From Povalibacter uvarum (lineage in GTDB: Bacteria; Pseudomonadota; Gammaproteobacteria; Steroidobacterales; Steroidobacteraceae): a stretch of 64,000 bases of DNA. This document shows, piece by piece, positions 16,950 to 25,549 of the stretch. Numbering within the stretch: position 1 is the stretch's first letter; each line of letters begins with the position of its first letter. Position numbers and translations under genes: made by a program. The DNA is taken from positions 310,001-374,000 of the forward strand of contig NZ_JACHHZ010000003.1 in the NCBI RefSeq assembly GCF_014202975.1, written 5' to 3'. Under the pieces are notes generated by a model. That model saw only the letters and a program-made list of their open reading frames with translations. It made no database searches and was not told the DNA's origin.

Positions 16950-17286
16950 GCTGCCCCCGGTGTTGACGTGCGGCCTGCATGCCCTCACGCCGAAGGCATA
17001 CCAGCGGTTCTAGAATTTGGAAGCGGCGGCGGCGCGCCTGTTGCGCTGCATTCACCGCGTTTCCCTTCGGCGCTGGATATTGCCTTAAAAAACTCGAGGT
17101 GGCGACGGCCTCCCGGCGGCCAGTGGGGTGATATTGTGCTCCCGGAGGCCATCCCGACATTTCTAAACCCGGATCGGAGCCGTCGGGGCCTGACAATTCC
17201 TTGCTAGACACTCCCTGACCCTGAGGGGTAAGTAGCCTGCTGGCATCACCTTGAAGAAACATCACAAGCGAATGAGGACCTCATCG
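16950..17286. other. Divergent intergenic region
   Basis: 337 bp between the divergent starts of the exported-protein gene and the serine hydrolase gene. I see no gene and no clear repeat. Both promoters must lie here; I could not identify convincing -35/-10 pairs. Confidence 0.4.
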
Positions 17287-18588
17287 ATGAATCACGCCGC
17301 GATGCATCTGCGGAGCGGGCGGTCGCTGATCGCCAGTGCGCTTCTGCTTTCGATCTGCGCGTTGTCCCATGCGGATTCCGCGAAGACCGGGGCCTGGCCA
17401 GTGCGTGCCGATGCGGTCGGCACTGAAGCGGGATTCTCCGCGGCGGGCTTAGAGGCTCTCGACGCACGCATGAAGGCGGCAGTGGAGAAGAAGGACATCG
17501 CCGGTGCGGTGACGCTCCTGTCGCACAAGGGGAAGGTCGCGGCCTTCAACACTTACGGCACGCAATCGCTCGATGCCGGCAGCGCGCCGATGAGCGACGA
17601 CACGATCTTCCGTATCTATTCGATGACCAAGCCGATCACCGGCGTGGCGATCATGCAGCTGTACGAGAAGGGCCTGTGGAAGCTCGACGATCCGGTGACG
17701 AAGTATGTTCCCGAGCTCGCCGGCCTGAAAGTGGTGAAGGGCAAGGACGCGGAAGGCAAACCGATCCTCGTCGACCTCGCGCGTCCGGCGACCATGAAGG
17801 AGCTCATGACGCACACCGCGGGCTTCGGCTACGGCCTGCAGCCGGGCAATCCGGCGGATGATGGCTTCATCGCGAAGCAGCCGCTCGGCAAGCCGGATCT
17901 CAAGGCTTTGGTCGATACCGTTGCAGAGATCCCGCTGCTCGCCCAGCCGGGCGAGCGCTGGTCGTATTCGATCGCCGTGGACATCCAGGGCCTCATCGTC
18001 GAGCGGCTGTCGGGTGAGAAGTTCGGCGACTACCTGCGCAATCACATTTTCCAGCCGCTCAGCATGAGCGAAACGACGTTCGCGCTCGATGCGAAAGCCG
18101 AGCCACGTGTGGCGACGGTCTACCGCTGGGATGCGCCCACGTCAGCACTGGTGCCGACGGGTGACAAGTGGGGTCCGCGAGTGATGCCGCTCGATTCCGG
18201 TGGCGGCGGCTTGTATTCGACGATGCATGACTACGCGCGCTTCTGTCAGATGCTGCTCAATCAGGGCACGCTCGATGGCAAGCAGGTCCTGAAGTCCGAA
18301 ACCGTCGCGCTCATGACCCAGAACCACATCGGCGAGCTGAAGCTGTTCGGCGGTCTGCCGGGCACGGGCTTCGGTCTCGATTTCGCAGTGATCACCGATC
18401 CGGCCGCGCTGAAGTCAGCGCAGGGCGAAGGCTCGTACTGGTGGTTCGGCATCGCCGGCACCTGGTTCTGGGTCGATCCGAAGAACGATCTCTTCTTCGT
18501 CGGCCTGATTCAGCGTCGTCTCGATGGCGGCACGACCGCGTTGCGCAACGAGTCGGTGAAGCTGGTTTACGAGGCGCTGCAGAAGTAA
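17287..18588 (+). CDS. Exported serine hydrolase, class C beta-lactamase fold
   Basis: 433 residues from ATG 17287. The signal peptide ends around ALSHA-DS (30). SxxK motif S112-M-T-K115, base Tyr probably Y227 in RWSYSIAVDIQG. Mid-region 'LMTHTAGFGYG', 'LDSGGGGLYSTMHDYARF' and C-terminal 'GIAGTWFWVDPKNDLFFVGLIQR' mark it as EstB-like. Periplasmic hydrolase of an ester, lactone or peptide. It is a paralogue of the gene at 2211-3464. A TTG-led extension at 17251 is possible but the ATG leaves a better signal peptide. Confidence 0.9.
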   Translation: MNHAAMHLRSGRSLIASALLLSICALSHADSAKTGAWPVRADAVGTEAGFSAAGLEALDARMKAAVEKKDIAGAVTLLSHKGKVAAFNTYGTQSLDAGSAPMSDDTIFRIYSMTKPITGVAIMQLYEKGLWKLDDPVTKYVPELAGLKVVKGKDAEGKPILVDLARPATMKELMTHTAGFGYGLQPGNPADDGFIAKQPLGKPDLKALVDTVAEIPLLAQPGERWSYSIAVDIQGLIVERLSGEKFGDYLRNHIFQPLSMSETTFALDAKAEPRVATVYRWDAPTSALVPTGDKWGPRVMPLDSGGGGLYSTMHDYARFCQMLLNQGTLDGKQVLKSETVALMTQNHIGELKLFGGLPGTGFGLDFAVITDPAALKSAQGEGSYWWFGIAGTWFWVDPKNDLFFVGLIQRRLDGGTTALRNESVKLVYEALQK

Positions 18589-18597
18589 GGCCACGCC

Positions 18598-18625
18598 CGT
18601 CATCCCCGCTTTCGCGGGGATGACG
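18598..18625. repeat. Family A element as perfect palindrome between convergent stops
   Basis: CGTCATCCCCGC - tttc - GCGGGGATGACG: 12-bp perfect arms, 4-nt loop. It begins 9 bp after the serine hydrolase stop and ends 5 bp before the TonB receptor stop, so it could end transcription from both sides. Confidence 0.75.
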
Positions 18626-18630
18626 ATTCC

Positions 18631-21045
18631 CTAGAAGTTGCTCCGCAACACCACCCCCACATACCTGCGCGGCCCGATCCCGTCGTATCCCACGGGCGCG
18701 CTGTTGCTGAAGTCATTCACGCTCGTCGTGTAACGGGTGTCGAACACATTGTTCGCGACGACGTCCAGCTCGTACGTTGCGGTCGCTGCTTCATAGCGAA
18801 TGCCCGCACCGACGTCAGTGAGCGAATAGCCCTCCTGCAGCCCGTACTCGGACAGAAGCTGTTCGAGATTGTGCTCCGAGCGATACACATAGTTGCCGAA
18901 GAAGTGAGCGGTGAAGCTCGCGCCGAACGGCACTTCGTAGTCGAAGCCGGCAATGCCCGTCCACCGCGGTGCGCCGACGATCTGCCGGCCGGTGTTGCTG
19001 CAGACGGCGACCGAGGACGGATACGAGCGAGGGCAGGTTGCCGTGGCCCAATCCGTGTACGTCGCATCGTTGTAGGCACCACTCAATGTGAGATGCAGCC
19101 GGTCAGTGATCCCGACGAGTGCATCGAACTCCGCGCCGATCGCGCGCAGTTCCGGAATGTTTCCGAGCCGTGAGCTGAATCCTGTTGGTGACGTCGGGTC
19201 GGGCTCGCTCGTGACGTTCTGATAGTCCCGGACCTGCGTGAAGTAAGTGTTGAGGTTCAATGTGACGCGGCGATCCCACAGATAGCTCTTGATGCCGACT
19301 TCATAGTTGAGGGACTTCTCGGGCTCGACGTTCGCGGGGCGACCGTTGTTGTCGAACGCGACAGCGCCGGATTTCTCGCCCGCGCTGGCGGATGCGTACA
19401 GAAGGACATCGTCGTTCAGCTGGTAGCTTGGGTTGACGAGCCACGCGATCGAGTCGTCCGTGATCTTCTCGCCTTCGAAGGGGCCGTAATCGGTGCCGGT
19501 CTGCGCGGCGCGAATCGCGTCGGCAGTCGCGTTGCCGGTCGATACGAGCGGCGAACCATCGAGCAGCGTGGCGCGGCGGGCGACGTCATTCGCCTTCCAT
19601 TCCCAAGTCTGTCGCAAGCCGAGGGTGAGCCGTGCGCGATCGGTTGCCTGCCAGTTCACCTGACCGAATACGGCGACGCTGTCGGAAACCGGATTCTGGT
19701 GCGTTGTCACGAATACGTCCCGCAGTGATGCCTGCAGCAGCGGGCGACTCGTCGCGGTGTTGAGCGCGCGATACTGCGAGTCCGAAGCATAGAAGGCACC
19801 GGCATCCTCGCCGTACGTGTTGCGGCTCGTCGTGTCGGTGTCGATGTTGAAGAGATAGAGGCCGGTCTGGTAGTCGAGCCGTTCGTTCACATTGCCGGCG
19901 AGCCGGAATTCCTGTGAAAGCTGGCGGGTATCGACCAGGGTGCCGCTGCGGGCAACCGCGAACTTCGTCTGTTCCTGGTCGTTCTTCGCATCGAAGTGGA
20001 ACCAGCGAGCGGCGCTGATGGAAGTCAGATCGACTGGTCCCGCGTTCCAGGTGACGACGGCGGATGCGCCGTAGTTGTCAGTGATGAGCGGCCGCGCCAT
20101 GTCGACATCGATGCGATCCCAGGAGCCGATGATCGGTTGATAGCCGCCGAAGTAATCGCGGGCGAATCGAGTGCTGTACGTCGTCGAGCGTACCGAGCCG
20201 TCGTTCAGCGTTAGCGGATCCACCATGAACGGTTTGGTATTGCTGTTCTCGTCGGTGAAGGCGCCGTCGGCATTGATCTTCACGCTCAGGTCGTCGCTGG
20301 GTTCGATGAGCAACTGCAATCGGCCGCCATAGCGATCGCGTTCGTGCCAGTGTCCGCCGCTCGGGTTCACATTCTCCAGATCACCTTCCTGCTGGTCATA
20401 GAACGCCGACGCCCGATACGCGACCGTGTCTCCGATCAGTGCCTGCGAGTGTGAGCCGCGAGCCTTGAGGGACGGACGATTCACACCGCCTTCGAGTTCG
20501 AAGCCCGTCTCGGGCGTGAAGCTCGGCGCACGGCTGGTGTACTTGATTGCGCCGAGCGAAGTGTTCTTGCCGAGCAGCGTTCCCTGCGGCCCGCGAAGGA
20601 TTTCGACACGCTCCAGATCCGTGAAGTCCTGGTAGGTCATGCCCACGTGACCGAGGAAGACGTCGTCGACGATGACGCCGACGGCCGGCTCCATATTGTC
20701 GTTGCCGCTGGTCTTGCCGATGCCGCGAATCGAGATGCCGGTGCGACGGGCGTTGGGCGTCGTTGCAGTCAGTCCGGGCGCGCGCTGCGTGAGATCGGCG
20801 ACCGTGAAGACACGATCGCGTGCGAGCTGGTCGCCGCTGACGACAGAGATCGGGATCGGTACTTCCTGGGCGCGCTCCGAGCGGTTGCGAGCCGTCACGA
20901 TCACTTCATCGACGAGTTCGTTCGACGCAGCCGGCGTGGCTTGCTGTGCATGCGCGATCGAAAGAAGGGCAGGCAGATTGCCGACCGCGGCGAGGATCGC
21001 GATCCGGGAGGTCGTGGGCGATCGGACGGTGCGCGGGGAGCTCAT
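18631..21045 (-). CDS. TonB-dependent receptor
   Basis: 804 residues from ATG 21045 (AAGGA about 8 bp upstream). Signal peptide ends at LLSIAHA-QQ. TonB box is 'DEVIVTARN'. The plug domain shows 'VPIPISVVSGDQL', 'RAPGLTATTPNARRTGISIRG', 'VGVIVDDVFLG' and 'LERVEILRGPQGTLLGKNTSLGAIKY'. The barrel ends in Phe (VVLRSNF). It should take up a large nutrient across the outer membrane with TonB-ExbBD energy. It lies downstream of the GH43 lipoprotein gene on the same strand with 349 bp between, so arabinan oligomers are one candidate substrate. No adjacent regulator. Confidence 0.94.
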   Translation of the reverse strand: MSSPRTVRSPTTSRIAILAAVGNLPALLSIAHAQQATPAASNELVDEVIVTARNRSERAQEVPIPISVVSGDQLARDRVFTVADLTQRAPGLTATTPNARRTGISIRGIGKTSGNDNMEPAVGVIVDDVFLGHVGMTYQDFTDLERVEILRGPQGTLLGKNTSLGAIKYTSRAPSFTPETGFELEGGVNRPSLKARGSHSQALIGDTVAYRASAFYDQQEGDLENVNPSGGHWHERDRYGGRLQLLIEPSDDLSVKINADGAFTDENSNTKPFMVDPLTLNDGSVRSTTYSTRFARDYFGGYQPIIGSWDRIDVDMARPLITDNYGASAVVTWNAGPVDLTSISAARWFHFDAKNDQEQTKFAVARSGTLVDTRQLSQEFRLAGNVNERLDYQTGLYLFNIDTDTTSRNTYGEDAGAFYASDSQYRALNTATSRPLLQASLRDVFVTTHQNPVSDSVAVFGQVNWQATDRARLTLGLRQTWEWKANDVARRATLLDGSPLVSTGNATADAIRAAQTGTDYGPFEGEKITDDSIAWLVNPSYQLNDDVLLYASASAGEKSGAVAFDNNGRPANVEPEKSLNYEVGIKSYLWDRRVTLNLNTYFTQVRDYQNVTSEPDPTSPTGFSSRLGNIPELRAIGAEFDALVGITDRLHLTLSGAYNDATYTDWATATCPRSYPSSVAVCSNTGRQIVGAPRWTGIAGFDYEVPFGASFTAHFFGNYVYRSEHNLEQLLSEYGLQEGYSLTDVGAGIRYEAATATYELDVVANNVFDTRYTTSVNDFSNSAPVGYDGIGPRRYVGVVLRSNF

Positions 21046-21394
21046 GATTGAATCCTTCGTGTGAGTTCTGGGAGCGTTCGATGACGCACCGCGCGGCCAG
21101 CGGGCCTCCATGCATCGGTGCGACGAACTGCGAACGTAATGACGCAGGCGCATCCGACGAAATCACGAATGACTATTTCGCGCACACCGAATGCCATGTG
21201 ACCCGTGTGTCACGGGCAAGCGACCGCAATGCTGACCAAGGCGGTCGTTCGTGTGTAATGCGAGGTGACCGGGTAACGCTGTTGTTACCGCAAGGGAGCG
21301 CCTGACGTGGTCGCGACCACGCGGCGTATGAAGGAATCGGGAAGATTGCGCAAGGATCGCCCCGCCTCACGATGAGGCGGGGCGATCGAATCGA
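21046..21394. promoter_or_regulatory. Intergenic region upstream of the TonB receptor, operator-like palindromes
   Basis: 349 bp without a gene. It holds GTGAC-n6-GTCAC at 21198-21213 and GGTAAC-n6-GTTACC at 21272-21289. Both are dyad-symmetric and could bind a regulator of the receptor gene. The GH43 hairpin lies at its right end. The TonB receptor promoter must be within it. Confidence 0.4.
21355..21387 (-). terminator. Strong hairpin after the GH43 gene
   Basis: A 15-bp perfect stem, 21355-21369 with 21373-21387, 3-nt loop, 8 bp after the GH43 stop at 21395. The stem is very GC-rich (GCCCCGCCTC). No U-run follows, so termination may need a factor. Confidence 0.65.
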
Positions 21395-24300
21395 TCACAG
21401 GCGGGTACCGGCTCCTTCCGCGTACAGAGTCTGCACATTCTCGTCGACCAGCACTTCGTTGAAGAGCTTCAGCTCATCGACGAGCCCGTTGTATGGCGTA
21501 TCCCAGTAGTTCACGCCCAGGGCGAACTGCGTCGATGCGGCGGGCGTGAACACATCCGGGAAGCCCGTCATGGTGTTCGCGAGCTGACCGTTGAGATAGA
21601 GGCTCAACGTGCCGTTGTTCACGACCATCACGAGATGCGACCACAGGCCGACGGGGATGGCGGAGTTGAACGTGCCATCGAACCATGCAGTGCCCGACCA
21701 CAGCATCGTGTTCTGCGCGCTGCCCGGGCCACGCGGAACGACGCTGATCCAGCTCGACCCGTTCGCCCAGCCGAAGAACGCCGTTGTGAACTGCGAGGCC
21801 ACCGTCGGATTCAGCCACAGCGAAATCGAATAGCTGTGATCACGCAGGATGTTGTCGGGCAGTCTCACGCCGGAAGTACCATCCAGCACGAGCGCTCGTC
21901 CTGCGACGCCGTTCGTGAAGGATGCGTTGCCTCCCGGCTGATCGATGCGAGGACCAACGGCGACGCCCGCGCCGAACGAGCCCGCTGATGCATCGAGGCT
22001 GTCCTCGAATCCGTAGGCGGCGACGGGAGCGGGCGGGGCGAGCGATTTCACCGTGACGTCGAACTCCCGGACGATTTGCTGGCCACCCAGCGTGATCGTT
22101 GCCGTGAGAATTACCTGCGCATCCGGCGCATCGCGACCTGGGCGAGTCACCTTGCCGTTCGTGGCGATCACTGACGGATCCGACGACGTCCAGCTCACTG
22201 CGGATGCGTAAGGACCAGTGCGCGGCAACTGAAGGTCGCTGCGCACTGCCGTAACATCACCCGGATTCAGCAGCGATGCGGCGGAAGCGAGCAGATCCGC
22301 GGTCGGCAGCTGATCGATGTCGAGCGCGCGGATTTCCTCGCCGACGAGGCTTGCTTCGTACACCTTCAGTTCGTCGATCAGTCCGTTGAAGGGGAGATCC
22401 CAGTAGTTGACGCCGAGGGCGAACCGACCGGTGCTCTTCGTGAAGAAGTCGCCGATGTTGCCAGCGGAGAATCGTGGCACGCCGTTCAGATAGACAGTCA
22501 CGACACCGCGTTTCACCGAGAACGCCATATGGGTCCAGGTGTTCGCGGCGATCCTCTGGCCGGCGCTACCGTCGAACCAGGCTTCGCTGCCGCTCCAGAG
22601 CATCGTATTGCCATCCCAGCTCTGCGGGAGGAAGCTGAGCCAGCGGGTCGAGAAGGGCGCGCCCGCAGGATCGACCTGCTCATTCACCGCACCGAAGAAT
22701 GCCGTCGTGAACGCGGTGACGGCACGCGGATTGGCCCAGAACGAGACCGTGTACTCGTAGTTGGAGATGAGTCCATCGGGCAGTCGAACGCCCGATGCGC
22801 CGTTGAGATCCACGGCCTGGCCTTCCCGGCCGGCAGCGAAGCCCACAGCTCCCGCGTTCCAGATGCGATTGCCGGTCGCGGTCGCAGTGGGGAAGTTGCC
22901 GAGCGATTCGACGAGGGAGTTCTCGAAGCTGAACTGCGCGACGCGATTGAACGGCAGACGCTGCGGCACGGTGACCTGGAACGTCCGGCGGCTCGTGACG
23001 CCGTTGAGTCGCACGATCGCAGTCAATGTCACGACGCGATCGCCTTCGCCCACGTTGGGCCGTGTGACGCTGCCGTCGATGCCGAGGATGGAGGGATCGC
23101 TCGACTGCCAGGTGATCGTTGCACCGCGGGTGCCGATGGCTGGCAATGTGAGCGCCTCATCCTTGGCTGCATCCGGGAGCGCGATGCTGTCCGCGACGTC
23201 TTTCAGGACCTGTCGGGTCGTCCGGGTTTCGAGTCGGCTGCCCCAGATCGAGACGCCCTTGCTCGAGAGCGCGGTGAAGACCGGCACCAGCTTGCCCGCC
23301 GCTTCGTTCCACTGGAAGGCGAGTCGGCCTTCGAAAGGCTCGGCGATGCCGTCGAGCTGAATCGTGATGCGACTCGGATCGAGCAGGTAACGCTGGTACG
23401 TTCCTTTCACTGCGCCGCTGATCGTGTAGTCGGCGTTCAGCGATATGTAGACCGACTGCTTCGCCGTGCGATTGATGTCCTTGCCGAGATTGATGAACTT
23501 GTAGTCGCCCGGCAGATCCGTCGCGTCGACGACGTTCTTGCCCTTGATCGGCACGTAGCGATGCGGCGAGGCGACCAGCCAGCCGTCAGCGTTCACGAAC
23601 ATTTCGTGTACGCGGATCGAATGTCCTTCGCCGCGATTCGGAAAGCGTGTGTGCGTGATCAGCAGATGCCGGCCGTTCGCTGTATCGTAGTAAGCCGAGT
23701 TGTGGCCCGGCGCTAGGTAGCCACGCGACGTTTCGGGATCGCCTTGCGCGGAGTTGAAGTTGAAGCCGCCCATGAGCTTGACGCCGTAGGGCGCGATCGC
23801 ATCCCAGTCGCCGCGCGCATTGACGAGATCGCGACCTTCCGCGTCGAGGTACGGACCGTCGGGATTCTTCGATCGCGCGATGCGCACGTTGTAGCCGTCG
23901 GTGGAGACGAAGCCGCCGAACGACATGAACATGTAGTAGTAGTCGCTGACCGGGCTGTACAGGATGTAGCTGCCTTCGATCGCGCTGTGATTGCCGCCCG
24001 CGAGGTGCTTGCCGTAACCCTGCGCGGGCAGTGGCTTGCCGGTCGTCTCATCCAGTTGCAGGATGAAGATGCCGCCGGAATACGAGCCGTACGTCATCCA
24101 CAACTTGCCCTTCTTGTCGTAGAAGGTGTCGGGATCGATCGTGTTCGGATGAATGCGCGCGTCGTAGCTCGTGATGCCTTCAGGCCCGTAGCCCGCCGCG
24201 ATCTCGGCGGCATTCATGCCCGAGCGCAGGAAGATTCCCTGGTCCGTGTAGGGACCTGCGATGTTGTCCGCGATGGCAACGCCCAGATAGGCACGCGGCC

Positions 24301-24691
24301 CGGTGCATTCGCCGTTCGGTGGAATGCCGCAGAAGCTGTAGTAGAAGCGGTACTTGCCGTCCTTCAGCTTGATGACATCAGCGGCCCACGAACCGGGCGC
24401 GCCAGTCCAGGTATTGCCGTCGGTCGGGATCGTGCTCCACAGCGGATTGGCTGCATCGACGCCGTTCGCGACGTACTGCCAGTTCATCAGATCCGTGGAT
24501 CGTGCGGCCGCGAGATGCGAGCCGAACACGTAGTAGCTGCCGTCATCGGCGCGAACCACCGAAGGATCGTGAACGGCGAGATCGTTGAAGGTGATGCTGT
24601 TGGCGTCGACGGTCGGATCGGGTGCGTCCAGCAGGCATCCCGATGCCGTCAATACACCGCCCAGCATGAGAGCGGCCTTGAGCAGTTTCAT
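21395..24691 (-). CDS. GH43 family glycosidase lipoprotein with Ig-like and LamG-type domains
   Basis: 1098 residues. Lipobox TASGC with Cys19 suggests membrane anchoring. The N-terminal five-bladed propeller (about 35-420) is GH43: base D42 in HDPSV, pKa-modulating D186 in NTIDPDTFYD and acid E239 in HSAIEGSYI. 'GPRAYLGVAIADNIAGPYTD' fits endo-arabinanases and arabinofuranosidases. From about 500 two repeats of 'atrophied bacterial Ig' (ITWQSSDPSILGIDGSVTRP and VSWTSSDPSVIATNGKVTRP) alternate with two LamG/concanavalin-like domains ('WLSFLPQSWDGNTMLWSGSEAWFDGS', 'SWISVVPRGP..NTMLWSGTAWFDG'). A cell-surface hydrolase of arabinan or a similar plant polymer is likely. It pairs with the nearby TonB receptor. 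Confidence 0.9.
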   Translation of the reverse strand: MKLLKAALMLGGVLTASGCLLDAPDPTVDANSITFNDLAVHDPSVVRADDGSYYVFGSHLAAARSTDLMNWQYVANGVDAANPLWSTIPTDGNTWTGAPGSWAADVIKLKDGKYRFYYSFCGIPPNGECTGPRAYLGVAIADNIAGPYTDQGIFLRSGMNAAEIAAGYGPEGITSYDARIHPNTIDPDTFYDKKGKLWMTYGSYSGGIFILQLDETTGKPLPAQGYGKHLAGGNHSAIEGSYILYSPVSDYYYMFMSFGGFVSTDGYNVRIARSKNPDGPYLDAEGRDLVNARGDWDAIAPYGVKLMGGFNFNSAQGDPETSRGYLAPGHNSAYYDTANGRHLLITHTRFPNRGEGHSIRVHEMFVNADGWLVASPHRYVPIKGKNVVDATDLPGDYKFINLGKDINRTAKQSVYISLNADYTISGAVKGTYQRYLLDPSRITIQLDGIAEPFEGRLAFQWNEAAGKLVPVFTALSSKGVSIWGSRLETRTTRQVLKDVADSIALPDAAKDEALTLPAIGTRGATITWQSSDPSILGIDGSVTRPNVGEGDRVVTLTAIVRLNGVTSRRTFQVTVPQRLPFNRVAQFSFENSLVESLGNFPTATATGNRIWNAGAVGFAAGREGQAVDLNGASGVRLPDGLISNYEYTVSFWANPRAVTAFTTAFFGAVNEQVDPAGAPFSTRWLSFLPQSWDGNTMLWSGSEAWFDGSAGQRIAANTWTHMAFSVKRGVVTVYLNGVPRFSAGNIGDFFTKSTGRFALGVNYWDLPFNGLIDELKVYEASLVGEEIRALDIDQLPTADLLASAASLLNPGDVTAVRSDLQLPRTGPYASAVSWTSSDPSVIATNGKVTRPGRDAPDAQVILTATITLGGQQIVREFDVTVKSLAPPAPVAAYGFEDSLDASAGSFGAGVAVGPRIDQPGGNASFTNGVAGRALVLDGTSGVRLPDNILRDHSYSISLWLNPTVASQFTTAFFGWANGSSWISVVPRGPGSAQNTMLWSGTAWFDGTFNSAIPVGLWSHLVMVVNNGTLSLYLNGQLANTMTGFPDVFTPAASTQFALGVNYWDTPYNGLVDELKLFNEVLVDENVQTLYAEGAGTRL

Positions 24692-24898
24692 TTCTTCTTC
24701 CCCCAGAAAATTAAGGACGCAGGGACCCGCCCCGCGATTGCTCGCGAGTTGAAAATGTGTGCGTGTTTTCCCCCTATGACGGCCAGACTTTATAACTCAG
24801 ACAAATGAATGGCAATGGCTGCTGGCTAAAAAATCGCCATTCGCGGCTTATGTCCGGACGGCGGGGGAACCTGACGCCAGCAGCTTCGTTCGATAAGG

Positions 24899-24926
24899 GA
24901 TGGACTCCCGCCTGCGCGGGAGTGAT
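24899..24926. repeat. Dispersed inverted repeat, family A (half element)
   Basis: GGATGG followed by CTCCCGC-ctgc-GCGGGAG and TGATG. It matches the right half of the element at 6577-6643. It lies in the promoter-side gap upstream of the PNPOx-like gene, an atypical place for this family here. Confidence 0.7.
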
Positions 24927-24952
24927 GAGCGCTGATTCACCAGGAGACCGCG

Positions 24953-25441
24953 ATGTCCAACGAAGCCGAGATGGAAGAGAAATTCTGGAAAGCGCTGCGA
25001 TCCGACATGACCATGATGCTGGGACTCGTCGGCGTGGAAGAAGGTCACAGTCAGCCGATGACGGCGCAGGTCGACAAAGATGCGGGCCCGATCTGGTTCT
25101 TCACGTCGAAGGATGTGGATCTCGTGAAGGCGATGGGCCGTGCGCACCGGGCCACGGCGACATTCACGTCGAAGGGCCACGACATCTTCGCATCGCTCGA
25201 AGGAACGCTGGTCGTCGACAACGATCGCGCGACGATCGACCGGCTATGGAATCGTTTCATCGCCGCGTGGTTCGAGGGCGGCAAGGATGATCCGAAGCTG
25301 CAGCTACTGCGCTTCGAGACGAGCCACGCTCAGCTGTGGCTGAACGAGAGCAGCGTGTTCGCCGGTATCAAACTGCTGATGGGTTCGGATCCGAAGAAGG
25401 ATTACAAGGACAAGGTCGCCGAAGTGAACCTGCGGCAGTGA
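24953..25441 (+). CDS. Pyridoxamine 5'-phosphate oxidase-like (general stress protein 26 type)
   Basis: 162 residues from ATG 24953 with CCAGGAGA 7 bp upstream. Pattern 'FWKALRSDMTMMLGL', 'SQPMTAQVDKDAGPIWFFTSKDVDLVKAM', 'ATATFTSKGHDIFASLEGTL', 'WNRFIAAWFEGGKDDPKLQLLRFETSHAQLWL' is that of the GSP26/split-barrel FMN-binding family. Such proteins bind FMN or F420-like cofactors; a reaction is not known. Cytoplasmic. It faces an orphan muramidase gene, with a family B repeat between. Confidence 0.9.
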   Translation: MSNEAEMEEKFWKALRSDMTMMLGLVGVEEGHSQPMTAQVDKDAGPIWFFTSKDVDLVKAMGRAHRATATFTSKGHDIFASLEGTLVVDNDRATIDRLWNRFIAAWFEGGKDDPKLQLLRFETSHAQLWLNESSVFAGIKLLMGSDPKKDYKDKVAEVNLRQ

Positions 25442-25450
25442 GTCCAGGAG

Positions 25451-25539
25451 TTTCACACGGAGTTCACGGAGTACACGGAGATCGATGCATGGAAGAATAA
25501 ACTCTGCTTCTCCGTGCTCTCCGTGAACTCCGTGTGAAA
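25451..25539. repeat. Inverted repeat, family B
   Basis: The outer 21-bp arms are perfect complements: 25451-25471 and 25519-25539. Each arm contains the motif CACGGAG twice. The centre is not conserved. It occupies the 108-bp gap between two convergent genes. A second copy is at 49134-49217. Confidence 0.8.
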
Positions 25540-25549
25540 TCCGGGGCTT

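Noticed and set aside
21197-21213. CRP-type site TGTGA...TCAC
   Set aside because: The half sites are 8 bp apart instead of the 6 bp of the CRP consensus; kept only as a generic dyad.
22529-24808. Two long plus-strand frames (395 and 354 residues)
   Set aside because: Both are opposite the GH43 lipoprotein, which has catalytic residues, lipobox and domains.
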